Source of the DNA: Nitrospirota bacterium
Lineage (GTDB): Bacteria > Nitrospirota > Thermodesulfovibrionia > Thermodesulfovibrionales > UBA9159
Assembly: GCA_021790195.1 (NCBI GenBank)
Contig: JAJYIF010000014.1
Location: 1-64,000 of the forward strand
Length of the DNA: 64,000 bases
Direction: 5' to 3'
A program made the translations under genes and the position numbers. Below the pieces are notes generated by a model. That model made no database searches, was not told where the DNA came from, and worked only from the letters and a program-made list of their open reading frames with translations. The stretch's first letter is position 1. Every line of letters begins with the position of its first letter. Of this stretch, positions 8,377 to 17,350 are shown in pieces.

Positions 8377-9057
8377 ATGGGTATTGCGCTGACTCTATGC
8401 ACTTATCTGATCATGCTGGTCTTCCTGGGCGTATCAGGCTCCCGGTTCCTGACATTGTGGAAGGCCTCCATAGCAATGAGGACCGCAATGCCGAAAAAGC
8501 CGCCCGACCCGCTTGTTGTTTTGAAAGGCATCGGGGACATCATTCTTCTGACCCGCCTGATGGAGGCGAACGATCTCCTCTGGCTGGCGGAATGGACGTT
8601 TCACTTCTCTTTTGTCGTCGTCGTCATCAGACATCTCAGATACATTCTTAACCCGGTGCCCGACTGGGTGTGGTATTTTCAGACCCCTGGACTTATTGCG
8701 GGTTATATCCTGCCCGTTTCCCTCCTGTGCATTCTTGCCATAAAGTTGCGGGGCAAAGAATATTTGCCGTCTTATAATCTTTTCCTTCTCGTCCTCTTAT
8801 TTCTGATCGGCATATCCGGTCTCCTCTTGAAGACGGTTTTCCACTCGGATGTTGTGGCGGTCAAGAATTTCATGCTGGGGATTTTTACCTTCAGCCCGCG
8901 GGATCAGCAGCTAAGCCTCCTGTTTGCCGTTCACTATCTCCTTGTCCTCGTGCTGTTTGCCTCTCTTCCCTCCCATATATTTACAGCGCCCTTTGTGATC
9001 ATGGAGGCCAGGATACGCGACGAAGGACTCGAAGCGGTGGTGCATGAAAAAAGATAG
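8377..9057 (+). CDS. NarI/HdrE-like membrane cytochrome b subunit
   Basis: A 226-residue integral membrane protein with about five hydrophobic segments: at the N-terminus (ALTLCTYLIMLVFLG), around WTFHFSFVVVVI, LIAGYILPVSLLCIL, LFLLVLLFLIGISGLLLK and FAVHYLLVLVLFASL. Histidines at FHFSF and VHYLL lie in membrane helices, as expected for heme-b ligands in the NarI/HdrE family. Its last 14 nt overlap the HdrD-like gene, the typical pairing for HdrDE or DsrMK-type modules that link a quinone pool to a cytoplasmic disulfide or ferredoxin-type reaction. It probably supplies or accepts electrons for the methyl-transfer system; direction and partner are inferred. Confidence 0.8.
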   Translation: MGIALTLCTYLIMLVFLGVSGSRFLTLWKASIAMRTAMPKKPPDPLVVLKGIGDIILLTRLMEANDLLWLAEWTFHFSFVVVVIRHLRYILNPVPDWVWYFQTPGLIAGYILPVSLLCILAIKLRGKEYLPSYNLFLLVLLFLIGISGLLLKTVFHSDVVAVKNFMLGIFTFSPRDQQLSLLFAVHYLLVLVLFASLPSHIFTAPFVIMEARIRDEGLEAVVHEKR

Positions 9058-10252
9058 AAGATCCTTTGCCGAAGGGTTATCGGTGCAGCAGCTTCTCGAA
9101 CTGGATGCATGCACGCAATGCGGGGAGTGCCTTGCACGGTGCCCTGTTCAGGACGTCACCGGCAACCCTGCCGTGTCGCCTCCTGAAAAGATCCGCATGT
9201 TCAAGGAGTTCATAAAGAGCACAAACGGTCTTCGCGCGCAGCTCTTCGGGCCAAAGGATGTGGACAAGAGACTCCTTGAGGATTTTGCCAAGGCCGTCTT
9301 TGAGTGTACGACCTGCGGGTCCTGCAGCCAGGTCTGCCCGGTCGGGATCTTTACCCAGAGGCTCTGGCCGGCCCTGAGGAAAGAGATGGTGAGAAGAGGC
9401 CTCGGGCCGATCGGCGTACAGAGGGAGCTTCCGAACGCTGTCAGCCGGACAGGGAACCCTTATGACAGACCGGCAGGGCAAAGGTACTCGCCCTGGTTTC
9501 CAGAGGAGGTCAGGATCTCCGACAGGGCTGATATCGCCTATTATGCAGGATGCACAGGCGCATACGAGGCTCAGCCGATGGTAAGGGGCGATGTGCTTGT
9601 GCTGGCAAGGATCGGCGAGGCCTTTACGATGCTTCCGCCGGAGGAGGAGGTGTGCTGCGGTTTCCCGCTCTTCATCACCGGGCAGCACGATATCCTCGAG
9701 GACCTGATTAAGAGGCTCGTGAATGCGTATAAGGCCCGGGGGGTAAATATATTATTATGTTCATGCCCCTGCTGTGTAAACATGATGACGCGGGATTGGC
9801 CGCTGTTTTACGGAGAGGAGCTTCCCTTCAAGGTCCGCCACATCACTCAGTTCGTTGCGGATGCCGTGAAGGGCGGAAAGCTTCGTATACGGAAAGGACT
9901 TAAGGAGAGGATCATCTATCATGACCCATGCTATCTGGCGCGTGGAGTGAAGGTGATAGAAGAGCCGAGAACCATTCTGAGAAGCATACCTTCGGTGGAG
10001 CTTCTGGAGTTTGAAAGGCACGGCCTTGATACGCGTTGCTGCGGAGCGGGCGGCGCCGCGAGGAAGGTCTTTCATGACAACGCCGTTGCCATGGGAAGGC
10101 TGACTATAAAGGAGGCGACCGACAAGAAGGCAGATAGGCTGATCCTGAGCTGTCCGGCCTGCTATTCAAAGGTAAACGAAGCGATGCAGGGCTATGAGAG
10201 ACAAATCGTGATTACGGATATTATGGAGCTGATCGCCTCTCTGATTAAGTGA
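9044..10252 (+). CDS. HdrD-like iron-sulfur protein (two 4Fe-4S, two CCG domains)
   Basis: A 402-residue heterodisulfide-reductase-type protein. The N-terminus holds two 4Fe-4S sites, CTQCGECLARCP and CTTCGSCSQVCP. Two CCG domains follow: the first around GCTGAYEA, EVCCGFPLF and CSCPCC, the second around HDPCYLARG, TRCCGAGG and SCPACY. The arrangement matches HdrD/DsrK/GlpC-like subunits with a non-cubane or related cluster in the CCG domains. It overlaps the membrane partner by 14 nt and lies downstream of the corrinoid activator. A reasonable model is delivery of low-potential electrons to the activator's ferredoxin domain or oxidation of a thiol product. Confidence 0.85.
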   Translation: MKKDRRSFAEGLSVQQLLELDACTQCGECLARCPVQDVTGNPAVSPPEKIRMFKEFIKSTNGLRAQLFGPKDVDKRLLEDFAKAVFECTTCGSCSQVCPVGIFTQRLWPALRKEMVRRGLGPIGVQRELPNAVSRTGNPYDRPAGQRYSPWFPEEVRISDRADIAYYAGCTGAYEAQPMVRGDVLVLARIGEAFTMLPPEEEVCCGFPLFITGQHDILEDLIKRLVNAYKARGVNILLCSCPCCVNMMTRDWPLFYGEELPFKVRHITQFVADAVKGGKLRIRKGLKERIIYHDPCYLARGVKVIEEPRTILRSIPSVELLEFERHGLDTRCCGAGGAARKVFHDNAVAMGRLTIKEATDKKADRLILSCPACYSKVNEAMQGYERQIVITDIMELIASLIK

Positions 10253-10295
10253 AGTTTGGAGCGCGCAAACAATTAACATAGTAAGGAGTTATATC

Positions 10296-10829
10296 ATGTC
10301 TAAGGAAGAAAGACCTTTACCACGTCCTCCTGTTTCGCCGTTTGGCGGCAAGCGGCGCTTTGAAGAAAGAGAGGAAGATGTAAACCTGATGGCCGACCGG
10401 ATGGCCTCGGCAGTCGCAGAGGGCAAACTTGAAGAATTCCTGCAGAAGGAATTGCCGGACAATGAGCACGCAAAGACCCTTGCGAGAATGATGCTCGGCA
10501 TGAGCGGGATGCTGCCGCCCGAAGGTCTATCCGCTCCCTCGCCCTCTCCTTCCCCACCACCGGAAGAAATAGTGAGAGCGGCCGGCGCCGGAGATGTCAA
10601 GGCGCTCATGGAGCTCCTCAAGAGAGAGCAAGCGAAAAGGGCTTCGTCCCCGGAAGACGTTGAAGAACAGAAGGAGGAGGCCGGTCTCCCGGATCTTACG
10701 CAGGCGCAAAGAGAAACGATTGAACAGATAGTCCGCATAGCCTCGGAAAACGACGTCACCTTCGACTGGCTGGCCTTGAGGGCCTTTAAGCGGTATATCG
10801 AAGAATACAGGAGAACAGGGCTTCTCTGA
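10296..10829 (+). CDS. Acidic hypothetical protein
   Basis: A 177-residue charged protein with a proline-rich middle (LSAPSPSPSPPPEE) that separates an N-terminal helical part from a C-terminal helical part ending in AFKRYIEEYRRTGLL. No motif is recognised. It starts 43 nt after the HdrD-like gene, with AAGGAG upstream, and is the last gene of the plus-strand run; the following gene converges from the other strand. Its place suggests an accessory role in the same operon, but this is not supported by sequence. Confidence 0.6.
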   Translation: MSKEERPLPRPPVSPFGGKRRFEEREEDVNLMADRMASAVAEGKLEEFLQKELPDNEHAKTLARMMLGMSGMLPPEGLSAPSPSPSPPPEEIVRAAGAGDVKALMELLKREQAKRASSPEDVEEQKEEAGLPDLTQAQRETIEQIVRIASENDVTFDWLALRAFKRYIEEYRRTGLL

Positions 10830-10850
10830 TACCGTCTCGTTGCGGACGGT

Positions 10851-12260
10851 CTACAGCAGGCCCCGGAGCAGGTGGGCAACGAACTCCCTGACCCTCGGAA
10901 ACAGCGGCCTCGTCTCCCACTGTTTCTTATGGATCTGGTCGGAATCGGCAATATCCCTCGCAAACAAGTTCTCCATTTGGGCGGCAAAGCTTCTGCACAG
11001 GATAATCGCGTTCACCTCATCGTTTCTCGCAAAACTCCAGAAGTCCATATTGGTGGAACCGATTGTGGACCAGACGTCGTCGATCACCGCAGTCTTTGCG
11101 TGCAGCATCGCATAACGCCGCTGATATAATTTTACCCCTGCCTTCAGGAGATCTGAATAGTAATATTGGCCGGCATAAAGGGCGAGCGGCAGGTCGCTTA
11201 TACCGGGCACGACAATCTTTACGTCAACGCCGCGGCGGGCAGCATCAATAAGGGCCTTCACGGTCTGGTCGTCAGGATCGAAATAAGCGCTTGTCAGGTG
11301 GATCGACCTTTCAGCAAAGGTTATGGCGGAAACGTACATTACGAATGTGGTCCTGTTCTCCTCGCCGGACACACTGCCGATCACCTCTACAAGGGCATTC
11401 CCCTTCTCCTTCAGGTGTGGGAAGAAGTTCCGTTTACCGAGAGCGGGGCCGTTCTGCCTCCGCCAGGTGCCGAGAAAAAGTTTCTGGAACTCGGCAACAG
11501 CAGGTCCCTCTATTTGAACGTCCGTGTCCCGCCAGGGCAATGGTCTCTTTTCTTCCCGTTCTTCGCCGAAGGGTCTGCTCGAATACACCTGACTCAGGTT
11601 GACTCCGCCGGTTATGGCAAGCTTGCCGTCCACGACCAGGATCTTACGATGGTCCCTGTAAGTGATCCGCCGTTTCCCGACGATCTTTAACGGATTTATA
11701 GGGTTGAACGCAACTACATTTATCCCTCCGTCGCGCAGACGCTGGAAGAATGACTCCGGGGTGCCGGAAGAGCCGTAACTGTCATATATGATATTCACTT
11801 GAACCCCCCGCGCCCGTTTTCTCAGAAGAAGATCAGCCAGTTTCCGGTCCGCCTTATCGTCTTCGAAGATATAGGTTTCGAGGTTGATGTGGTTTCTGGC
11901 TCTTCGCACCGCTCTGAACATGGCGGCGTATGTAGCGGGTCCGTCCACCAGAAGCTTGACCCTGTTGCCTTTGATAAGAGGGTTCCCGCTGAGAAATTCC
12001 ATTATTGCGATGTGGCGCTCCAGAAAGTCCGTCGGGGCTACCGAACTGTTCAGGCGCTCAAGAAGGACCTTTGTTTTTTCCGGCGACAAGGGACCGTTGG
12101 CCGAGAAGATCCGGGGCTGTTCATGGGTGCTCAAGATATCATGGATCGTTTCGGAGACCCGGGGCAGACTTGCGCATCCGCCGAAGATGAGCACAAGTAA
12201 AAGGGAAAGCATCGAGGCGGAATTCCTGAATAATAGAAATGGTCCTGATCTCACACTCAC
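10851..12260 (-). CDS. Phospholipase D / cardiolipin synthase-like lipoprotein
   Basis: A 469-residue protein with two HKD motifs: HRKILVVD (about residue 215) and HAKTAVID (about residue 400), each followed by the usual GGVN or GSTN segment. This is the cardiolipin synthase subgroup of the PLD superfamily. The N-terminus has a hydrophobic signal ending in FGGCAS, a lipobox, so the enzyme is likely anchored to a membrane on the outer side, unlike E. coli ClsA with its two membrane helices. It probably joins phosphatidylglycerols to cardiolipin or transfers phosphatidyl groups. It converges with the gene at 10296-10829. Confidence 0.85.
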   Translation of the reverse strand: MSVRSGPFLLFRNSASMLSLLLVLIFGGCASLPRVSETIHDILSTHEQPRIFSANGPLSPEKTKVLLERLNSSVAPTDFLERHIAIMEFLSGNPLIKGNRVKLLVDGPATYAAMFRAVRRARNHINLETYIFEDDKADRKLADLLLRKRARGVQVNIIYDSYGSSGTPESFFQRLRDGGINVVAFNPINPLKIVGKRRITYRDHRKILVVDGKLAITGGVNLSQVYSSRPFGEEREEKRPLPWRDTDVQIEGPAVAEFQKLFLGTWRRQNGPALGKRNFFPHLKEKGNALVEVIGSVSGEENRTTFVMYVSAITFAERSIHLTSAYFDPDDQTVKALIDAARRGVDVKIVVPGISDLPLALYAGQYYYSDLLKAGVKLYQRRYAMLHAKTAVIDDVWSTIGSTNMDFWSFARNDEVNAIILCRSFAAQMENLFARDIADSDQIHKKQWETRPLFPRVREFVAHLLRGLL

Positions 12261-12393
12261 TTACCTTTTCAAATAATACCAATACTTTGACAAATAGCAA
12301 GCTATCTGAAGGAGAGCGACAATCGTTACGGCCTGCGACTTTTCGGGACTTTGCCTTTACATATCCTGTCTTTTTCTGGCATCCTAAAACATA

Positions 12394-13407
12394 ATGAGAA
12401 AAAATGTCATGATAATAGTTTTGTCCCTTCTTTTCACCTTCGTCGTCTACTCGGCGGTCCAGTTGCTAATCCCTTTGCCTTTTGGCGACAAGCCGATAGA
12501 GTTCGAGATCAAGCGGGGAACGACCTTCAGGCAGGCTGTCGATTCCCTTGCCGGGAAAGGCATGGTCAGGGACAAGTGGGTCTTTCTCTTTCTCGGAAGG
12601 GTGACCGGAGCGGACCGCAAGATCAAGGCGGGGTATTATCCGCTTTGGGGAGGCATGAGCCCCTTGCAGGTATTCAATGCCATCCGGTCCGGAAAGATCA
12701 TTGAATACGAAATCACTGTAGTGCCGGGTGATTCCATCTTTGAGATCGAAGACAAGTTTTCAGCCCTGAACACCGCGTACGGCGAGGAATTTCAGAAACT
12801 GACGACTGACAGGAAATTCCTGGACGACCTCGATATCGACGCACCTTCGCTGGAAGGCTACATCTTCCCCGATACCTACAAGTTTCCGAAAGGACTCGAA
12901 ATCAGGGAGGTAGTGGCCAGGATGGTGGGGAGGATGAGGGAGAAGTTCGATGGCGACATCATGCTCAGGATGCTCGAAATGGGACTCTCGGAAAGAGAGG
13001 TCCTGACCATGGCCTCGATAGTCGAAAAGGAGGCCATCACACCGAGCGAACGCCCTGTCATTGCAGCGGTATATTACAATAGGCTTAAGAAACACATGCA
13101 GTTGCAGGCCGACCCTACCGCCATATACGGCGTGAAGAGTTCCAAGGAAAAGATATTGATAAACGACTTGTCCAAGAAGACACCATACAACACCTATGTC
13201 ATTAAAGGCCTGCCTCCGGGACCTATAGCCTCGCCGGGTCTCGAATCCATAAAGGCGGCCGTTAATCCTGCCAACGTCCCTTACCTGTACTTCGTCTCGA
13301 ATAACGACGGCACCCATACTTTCTCCGTCACACTCAGCCGCCATCTGGCGGCCGTTAGAGCTTACAGGAATAAGAAAAAGCTGGCGGCTTTGAAGGGCGA
13401 ATCATAA
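12394..13407 (+). CDS. mltG: Endolytic murein transglycosylase
   Basis: A 337-residue MltG (YceG) protein that cuts nascent glycan strands at the inner membrane. It has a single N-terminal membrane helix, a LysM-like region (EITVVPGDSIFEIEDKF) and the catalytic YceG block with EGYIFPDTY and ASIVEKEA, where the Glu of the latter is the catalytic acid. LPPGPIASPG and the C-terminal YFVSNNDGTHTFS are family hallmarks. The length matches the family. The next gene, ispG, starts 16 nt downstream, so the two may be co-transcribed. Confidence 0.95.
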   Translation: MRKNVMIIVLSLLFTFVVYSAVQLLIPLPFGDKPIEFEIKRGTTFRQAVDSLAGKGMVRDKWVFLFLGRVTGADRKIKAGYYPLWGGMSPLQVFNAIRSGKIIEYEITVVPGDSIFEIEDKFSALNTAYGEEFQKLTTDRKFLDDLDIDAPSLEGYIFPDTYKFPKGLEIREVVARMVGRMREKFDGDIMLRMLEMGLSEREVLTMASIVEKEAITPSERPVIAAVYYNRLKKHMQLQADPTAIYGVKSSKEKILINDLSKKTPYNTYVIKGLPPGPIASPGLESIKAAVNPANVPYLYFVSNNDGTHTFSVTLSRHLAAVRAYRNKKKLAALKGES

Positions 13408-13423
13408 GGGGTCGGGACTGAAG

Positions 13424-14473
13424 ATGATACGAAGAAGGAAGACTAGGATCATATATGTCGGCAGAGTACCCATCGGCGGCAAGAACCCGGTCGTTGTCCA
13501 ATCCATGACGAAGACCGACACAAGAAATGTAAGGGCGACTGCAAATCAGATCAGGACACTTGAAAAAGCGGGCTGCGAAATCATAAGGATAGCCGTGCCC
13601 GATATGCAGGCGGCAAAAGCGCTCGGCGGGATCAGAAAAGCGGCGGCTATTCCGGTCATCGCCGATATCCACTTCGACTGGAGACTCGCCCTCGAGGCGA
13701 TAAGGCAGGGAGTTGATGGGCTCAGGATCAATCCGGGGAACATCGGCGCAAAATGGAAGGTTGCCGAAGTTGTTTCCGCATCGGCGGACCACGGCGTCCC
13801 CATAAGGATAGGGGTCAATGCGGGCTCACTCTCGAAGAAGCTCCTCGAAAAATACGGTCACCCGACCCCGGAAGCACTCGTGGCAAGCGCGGCCGAGCAT
13901 ATCGATATCCTGGAGCGCCTTAATTTCAACTCGATAAAAGTTTCCCTTAAGGCGTCGAACGTCCCTACGACTGTAGACGCATACCGGCTCTTTTCGAAAA
14001 GATTTTCTTACCCGCTGCACATCGGCATATCCGAGGCCGGACCTTCTTTTACCGGAATGATCAAGAGCTCTGTCGGTCTGGGCATCCTGCTTTCAGAAGG
14101 GATCGGGGACACGATAAGGGTATCTTTGTCAGCAAATCCTGTCGAAGAGGTGCGGGTCGCCTATGAGATCCTCAAAGCCCTGGGGGTCAGGGCGAAAGGG
14201 GCTAACATCATTTCATGCCCCACGTGCGGCAGGTGCGAGATCGACATCAGGGGACTCGCATCGAAGGTCGAGCGGACCCTCAAGGATATCGACAGGCCGG
14301 TCACGGTCGCTGTCATGGGTTGTGTTGTGAACGGCCCCGGGGAGGCCAGGGAGGCGGACGTGGGGATCGCCGGGGGAAAGGGCATCGGCATTCTCTTCAA
14401 GAAAGGGAAAGTAATTAAGACAGTAAAAGAAAAAGACCTCTTCGACGCCCTTCTCGATGAAATAGGAAAGTGA
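13424..14473 (+). CDS. ispG: 4-hydroxy-3-methylbut-2-enyl-diphosphate synthase
   Basis: IspG (GcpE) of the non-mevalonate isoprenoid pathway, 349 residues. It converts methylerythritol cyclodiphosphate to HMBPP with a 4Fe-4S cluster. The N-terminal TIM barrel (VVVQSMTKTDTRNV) and the C-terminal cluster domain (SCPTCGRCEID and GCVVNGPGEA) are complete with the three cysteine ligands. It follows mltG closely and converges with prpD. Confidence 0.97.
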   Translation: MIRRRKTRIIYVGRVPIGGKNPVVVQSMTKTDTRNVRATANQIRTLEKAGCEIIRIAVPDMQAAKALGGIRKAAAIPVIADIHFDWRLALEAIRQGVDGLRINPGNIGAKWKVAEVVSASADHGVPIRIGVNAGSLSKKLLEKYGHPTPEALVASAAEHIDILERLNFNSIKVSLKASNVPTTVDAYRLFSKRFSYPLHIGISEAGPSFTGMIKSSVGLGILLSEGIGDTIRVSLSANPVEEVRVAYEILKALGVRAKGANIISCPTCGRCEIDIRGLASKVERTLKDIDRPVTVAVMGCVVNGPGEAREADVGIAGGKGIGILFKKGKVIKTVKEKDLFDALLDEIGK

Positions 14474-14539
14474 TGCCCCGGACCTCCTGCACACCTCTAA
14501 AGAAATCCTTCATCTGACCCTTTTTAGACTAAAGCCGAC

Positions 14540-15994
14540 TCATTTCCTGACGACAAACATATCCATGAAGTCGTTTACACGCGTTTTCTCCAGACGTGGG
14601 CGGTCGAGTAAAAGGCTCAGGATCTCTTCGACCTTCTTCTCCGGCAGCCTTGACGCTGCATTCTCCCTGAATTTTTCTATCAGAAGAGGGATCCCTTCCT
14701 TTCTCCTTCTTCTATGGCCGATGGGATATTCCACCTCGGCCTTCTCTGTAGAGCTTCCGTCTTTAAAGAAGACCTGAACTGCATTAGCTATGGAGCGCTT
14801 GTCCGGATCTAGGTAATCCCTGCTGTACCGTTTGTCCTCCTCAACCTCCATCTTTTCTCTGAGCCTGTCGATGCGCGGGTCTGATGCGAAGCTGTCTTCG
14901 TAGTGGTCTGCCGTGAGTTTGCCGAAGATCAACCCTATGGCAACCATATATTGAATGCAGTGGTCTCTGTCCGCGGCATTATAGAGGGGGCCGGTTTTGC
15001 TGATGATGCGTATGGCAGACGCCTGGGTTGTGATTACGATTCTTTCGATGTCGTTAATTCTGTCTTTCACGCGCCCATGCAGTTTCAAAGCGCATTCAAC
15101 TGCGGTCTGTGCATGGAACTCGGCAGGGAACGAGACCTTAAAGAGAATATTCTCCATTACATATGAACCGTAAGAGCGCTGGAAACGGAACCGCTCACCT
15201 TTGAAGACAGAGTCGTAAAATCCCCATTTCTTTGCGGTCAAGGCGCTCGGATATCCCATTTCACCCTGCAGGGTCATAAGCGCGATACGCACTCCCCTGC
15301 TCGTGGCATCCCCCGCGGCCCAGGACTTGCGTGAGCCGGTGTTCGGGGCATGACGGTAAGTACGCAGGGTGGCGCCGTCGATCCATACCTGTGAAATCGC
15401 ATTGACTATGTCGTCCCGCCCGCCCCCGAGGAGATGCACCGCCGTTGCGGCAGTGGCGAGTCTCACGAGGATTACATGGTCGAAGCCCAGCCTGTTGAAA
15501 CTGTTTTCAAGGGCGATCACCCCCTGAATTTCGTGGGCCTTGATCATGGCCGCGAGGACATCCCGTACCGTCAGTGCCGGCCTGCTCTCTGCCGAGACCT
15601 TACGGCTTATATAATCCGCAACAGAGAGGATGCCGCCGAGATTATCCGAGGGATGTCCCCATTCTGCGGCAAGCCACGCGTCATTGTAATCGAGCCAGCG
15701 GATCATTATGCCAATGTCAAAGGCGGCCTTTACGGGATCAAGAACAATCCTGGTCCCTGGAACGCGTACGCCGAGAGGGACTTTTGTTCCGGGTATTATG
15801 GGACCGAGAAGCCTTGTGCACGCCGGGTAGCGAAGAGATAGCAGCGCACACCCCAAACTGTCCATGAGAACATAGCGGGCGGTTTCAAATGCCTCGTCAC
15901 TCGTAATTGCGTAGCTCAGGACATATTCCGCGATATCGGCCATCTCCCTGTCCGGGGAAGGACGGATATTTAGATCAGATGTTTGCAGTGACAT
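14540..15994 (-). CDS. prpD: 2-methylcitrate dehydratase (MmgE/PrpD family)
   Basis: A 484-residue MmgE/PrpD protein, the usual length for PrpD. It carries the family segments [47 protein letters not shown] and [10 protein letters not shown]. PrpD dehydrates 2-methylcitrate to 2-methyl-cis-aconitate in propionate oxidation. prpB lies upstream on the same strand but no prpC (methylcitrate synthase) is in the window, so the cycle is incomplete here. A structured leader element lies 54 nt before the start. ATAAGGA occurs before the ATG as a weak ribosome binding site. Confidence 0.88.
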   Translation of the reverse strand: MSLQTSDLNIRPSPDREMADIAEYVLSYAITSDEAFETARYVLMDSLGCALLSLRYPACTRLLGPIIPGTKVPLGVRVPGTRIVLDPVKAAFDIGIMIRWLDYNDAWLAAEWGHPSDNLGGILSVADYISRKVSAESRPALTVRDVLAAMIKAHEIQGVIALENSFNRLGFDHVILVRLATAATAVHLLGGGRDDIVNAISQVWIDGATLRTYRHAPNTGSRKSWAAGDATSRGVRIALMTLQGEMGYPSALTAKKWGFYDSVFKGERFRFQRSYGSYVMENILFKVSFPAEFHAQTAVECALKLHGRVKDRINDIERIVITTQASAIRIISKTGPLYNAADRDHCIQYMVAIGLIFGKLTADHYEDSFASDPRIDRLREKMEVEEDKRYSRDYLDPDKRSIANAVQVFFKDGSSTEKAEVEYPIGHRRRRKEGIPLLIEKFRENAASRLPEKKVEEILSLLLDRPRLEKTRVNDFMDMFVVRK

Positions 15995-16048
15995 GTAAAG
16001 TCCTCACTTTATCCTTATTAACGTCATCGTTCAAGCAGCACGGGGCCA

Positions 16049-16207
16049 GGAAGACGGATACGGCGAAAAACTCTTATAGCGATACCTTCAGACCTCGAAG
16101 AACTGCGAAACGATATCATGTGAGACTTCACTTAATCAAACTACCCTTACACATCCATTTCCAATATCCAATCGCATTATAAGAGTTTTGAGGCGTTTCC
16201 GTCTTCC
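16049..16207 (-). promoter_or_regulatory. Structured palindromic leader element, copy B
   Basis: In the sense of prpD, the outer arms GGAAGACGGAAACGCC and GGCGAAA..TCC end in GGAAGAC and GTCTTCC, and the inner arms AAAACTCTTATA and TATAAGAGTTTT pair fully. Relative to copy A, two inner pairs differ on both strands at once (G-C to A-T and T-A to C-G), so pairing is preserved. The element starts 20 nt after the prpB stop and ends 54 nt before the prpD start. Confidence 0.78.
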
Positions 16208-16227
16208 GTTTTCATGCAATCATGAAA

Positions 16228-17118
16228 TCAATCCTTCTTTCCTTTTGAAAACAGCTCATCCAGCTTCTTTTCATACTCGTAGTAGTCAAGAAACTCGTAA
16301 AGCTCCTCCCGGCCCTGCATGAGGTCAAGAACGTTCTTCTGAGTCCCCTCCTTGCGGATCGTCTGATAGACCTTGAGGGCAGCCGAACTCATAGCCCTGA
16401 ATGCAGAGAGCGGATAGAGGACTATGCTCACTCCGGCCCCCCCGAGTTCATTTACGTTGTAGAGAGTATTCACACCGAACTCGGTCATATTCGCCAGGAC
16501 CGGAAGTCCTGTCGCCTCAGCGAATTTCCGGTAATGCTCCAATTCCTTCACTGCCTCGGGAAAGATCATGTCCGCCCCGGCTTCTTTATACCGACAGGCC
16601 CTGTCGATTGCCGCGTCAAGTCCCTCCACTGCGATAGAATCGGTGCGGGCCATGATGACAAAGTCAGGCTCTGACCTCGCATCCACCGCGGCCTTGATGC
16701 GGTCTGCCATTTCCTCCGGGCTCACCACCGCCTTGCCAGGGCGCTGACCGCAACGCTTAGCCGCGACCTGGTCTTCTATGTGGACGCCTCCGGCCCCTGC
16801 GGCGATTATTTCCCTGACGGTCCTGCCGATCACAAACGCATGCCCCCAGCCGGTATCGATATCGACAAGGAGAGGGATACTGACCACGCTTGTAATACGC
16901 CTGACCTCTTCGCTAACATCGTTCAGACCCGTAATACCGAGATCCGGGAGACCGTGCGAAGCGTTTGCCACTCCGGCACCGGAAAGATAAAGCGCGCGGA
17001 AGCTTACCCGTTCGGCCATGATCGCCGCGTAGGCGTTTATCGCACCAACCATCTGGAGCGGCTTTTCTTCCGCTAAAGCGGCCCTCAATAGTCCGCCGGG
17101 AGTGCGCTTCTTTTCCAC
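16228..17118 (-). CDS. prpB: Methylisocitrate lyase-like protein (ICL/PEP mutase superfamily)
   Basis: A 296-residue protein of the isocitrate lyase / PEP mutase superfamily, closest in layout to PrpB, which cleaves 2-methylisocitrate to pyruvate and succinate. Family segments are [36 protein letters not shown], the catalytic-loop block KRCGQRPGK and MARTDS. The catalytic loop usually reads K-[KR]-C-G-H; here the His is Gln, which may change the reaction. The GTG start follows GAAGGAGG. A leader element precedes it. The partner prpD lies downstream. Confidence 0.85.
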   Translation of the reverse strand: MEKKRTPGGLLRAALAEEKPLQMVGAINAYAAIMAERVSFRALYLSGAGVANASHGLPDLGITGLNDVSEEVRRITSVVSIPLLVDIDTGWGHAFVIGRTVREIIAAGAGGVHIEDQVAAKRCGQRPGKAVVSPEEMADRIKAAVDARSEPDFVIMARTDSIAVEGLDAAIDRACRYKEAGADMIFPEAVKELEHYRKFAEATGLPVLANMTEFGVNTLYNVNELGGAGVSIVLYPLSAFRAMSSAALKVYQTIRKEGTQKNVLDLMQGREELYEFLDYYEYEKKLDELFSKGKKD

Positions 17119-17162
17119 CTTGCCTCCTTCAATAGATTCTGATGTTGCATAGACCCCGTTGC

Positions 17163-17326
17163 ACGGAAGAGCCGATATGCCAAAGAACCTTTTATAGCGA
17201 TACCTTTGAATATCAAAGAACCGAGAAGCAATATCCCGTCAAACTTCACTTAACCGGACTCCTATTACAACCATTTTCAAAGTCGAATCGCATTATAAGA
17301 GTTTTGAGGCGTGTCCGCTCTTCCGT
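17163..17326 (-). promoter_or_regulatory. Structured palindromic leader element, copy C
   Basis: In the sense of prpB, the outermost arms ACGGAAGAGC and GCTCTTCCGT are perfectly complementary, while copies A and B have GGAAGGC and GGAAGAC arms that are complementary within themselves. The inner arms CTCTTATAATGCGAT and ATCGCTATAAAAGG pair with mismatches. The element begins 24 nt after the comA stop and ends 44 nt before the prpB start. Confidence 0.77.
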
Positions 17327-17350
17327 TTTATGCATTTGTGGGGTGAAGTT

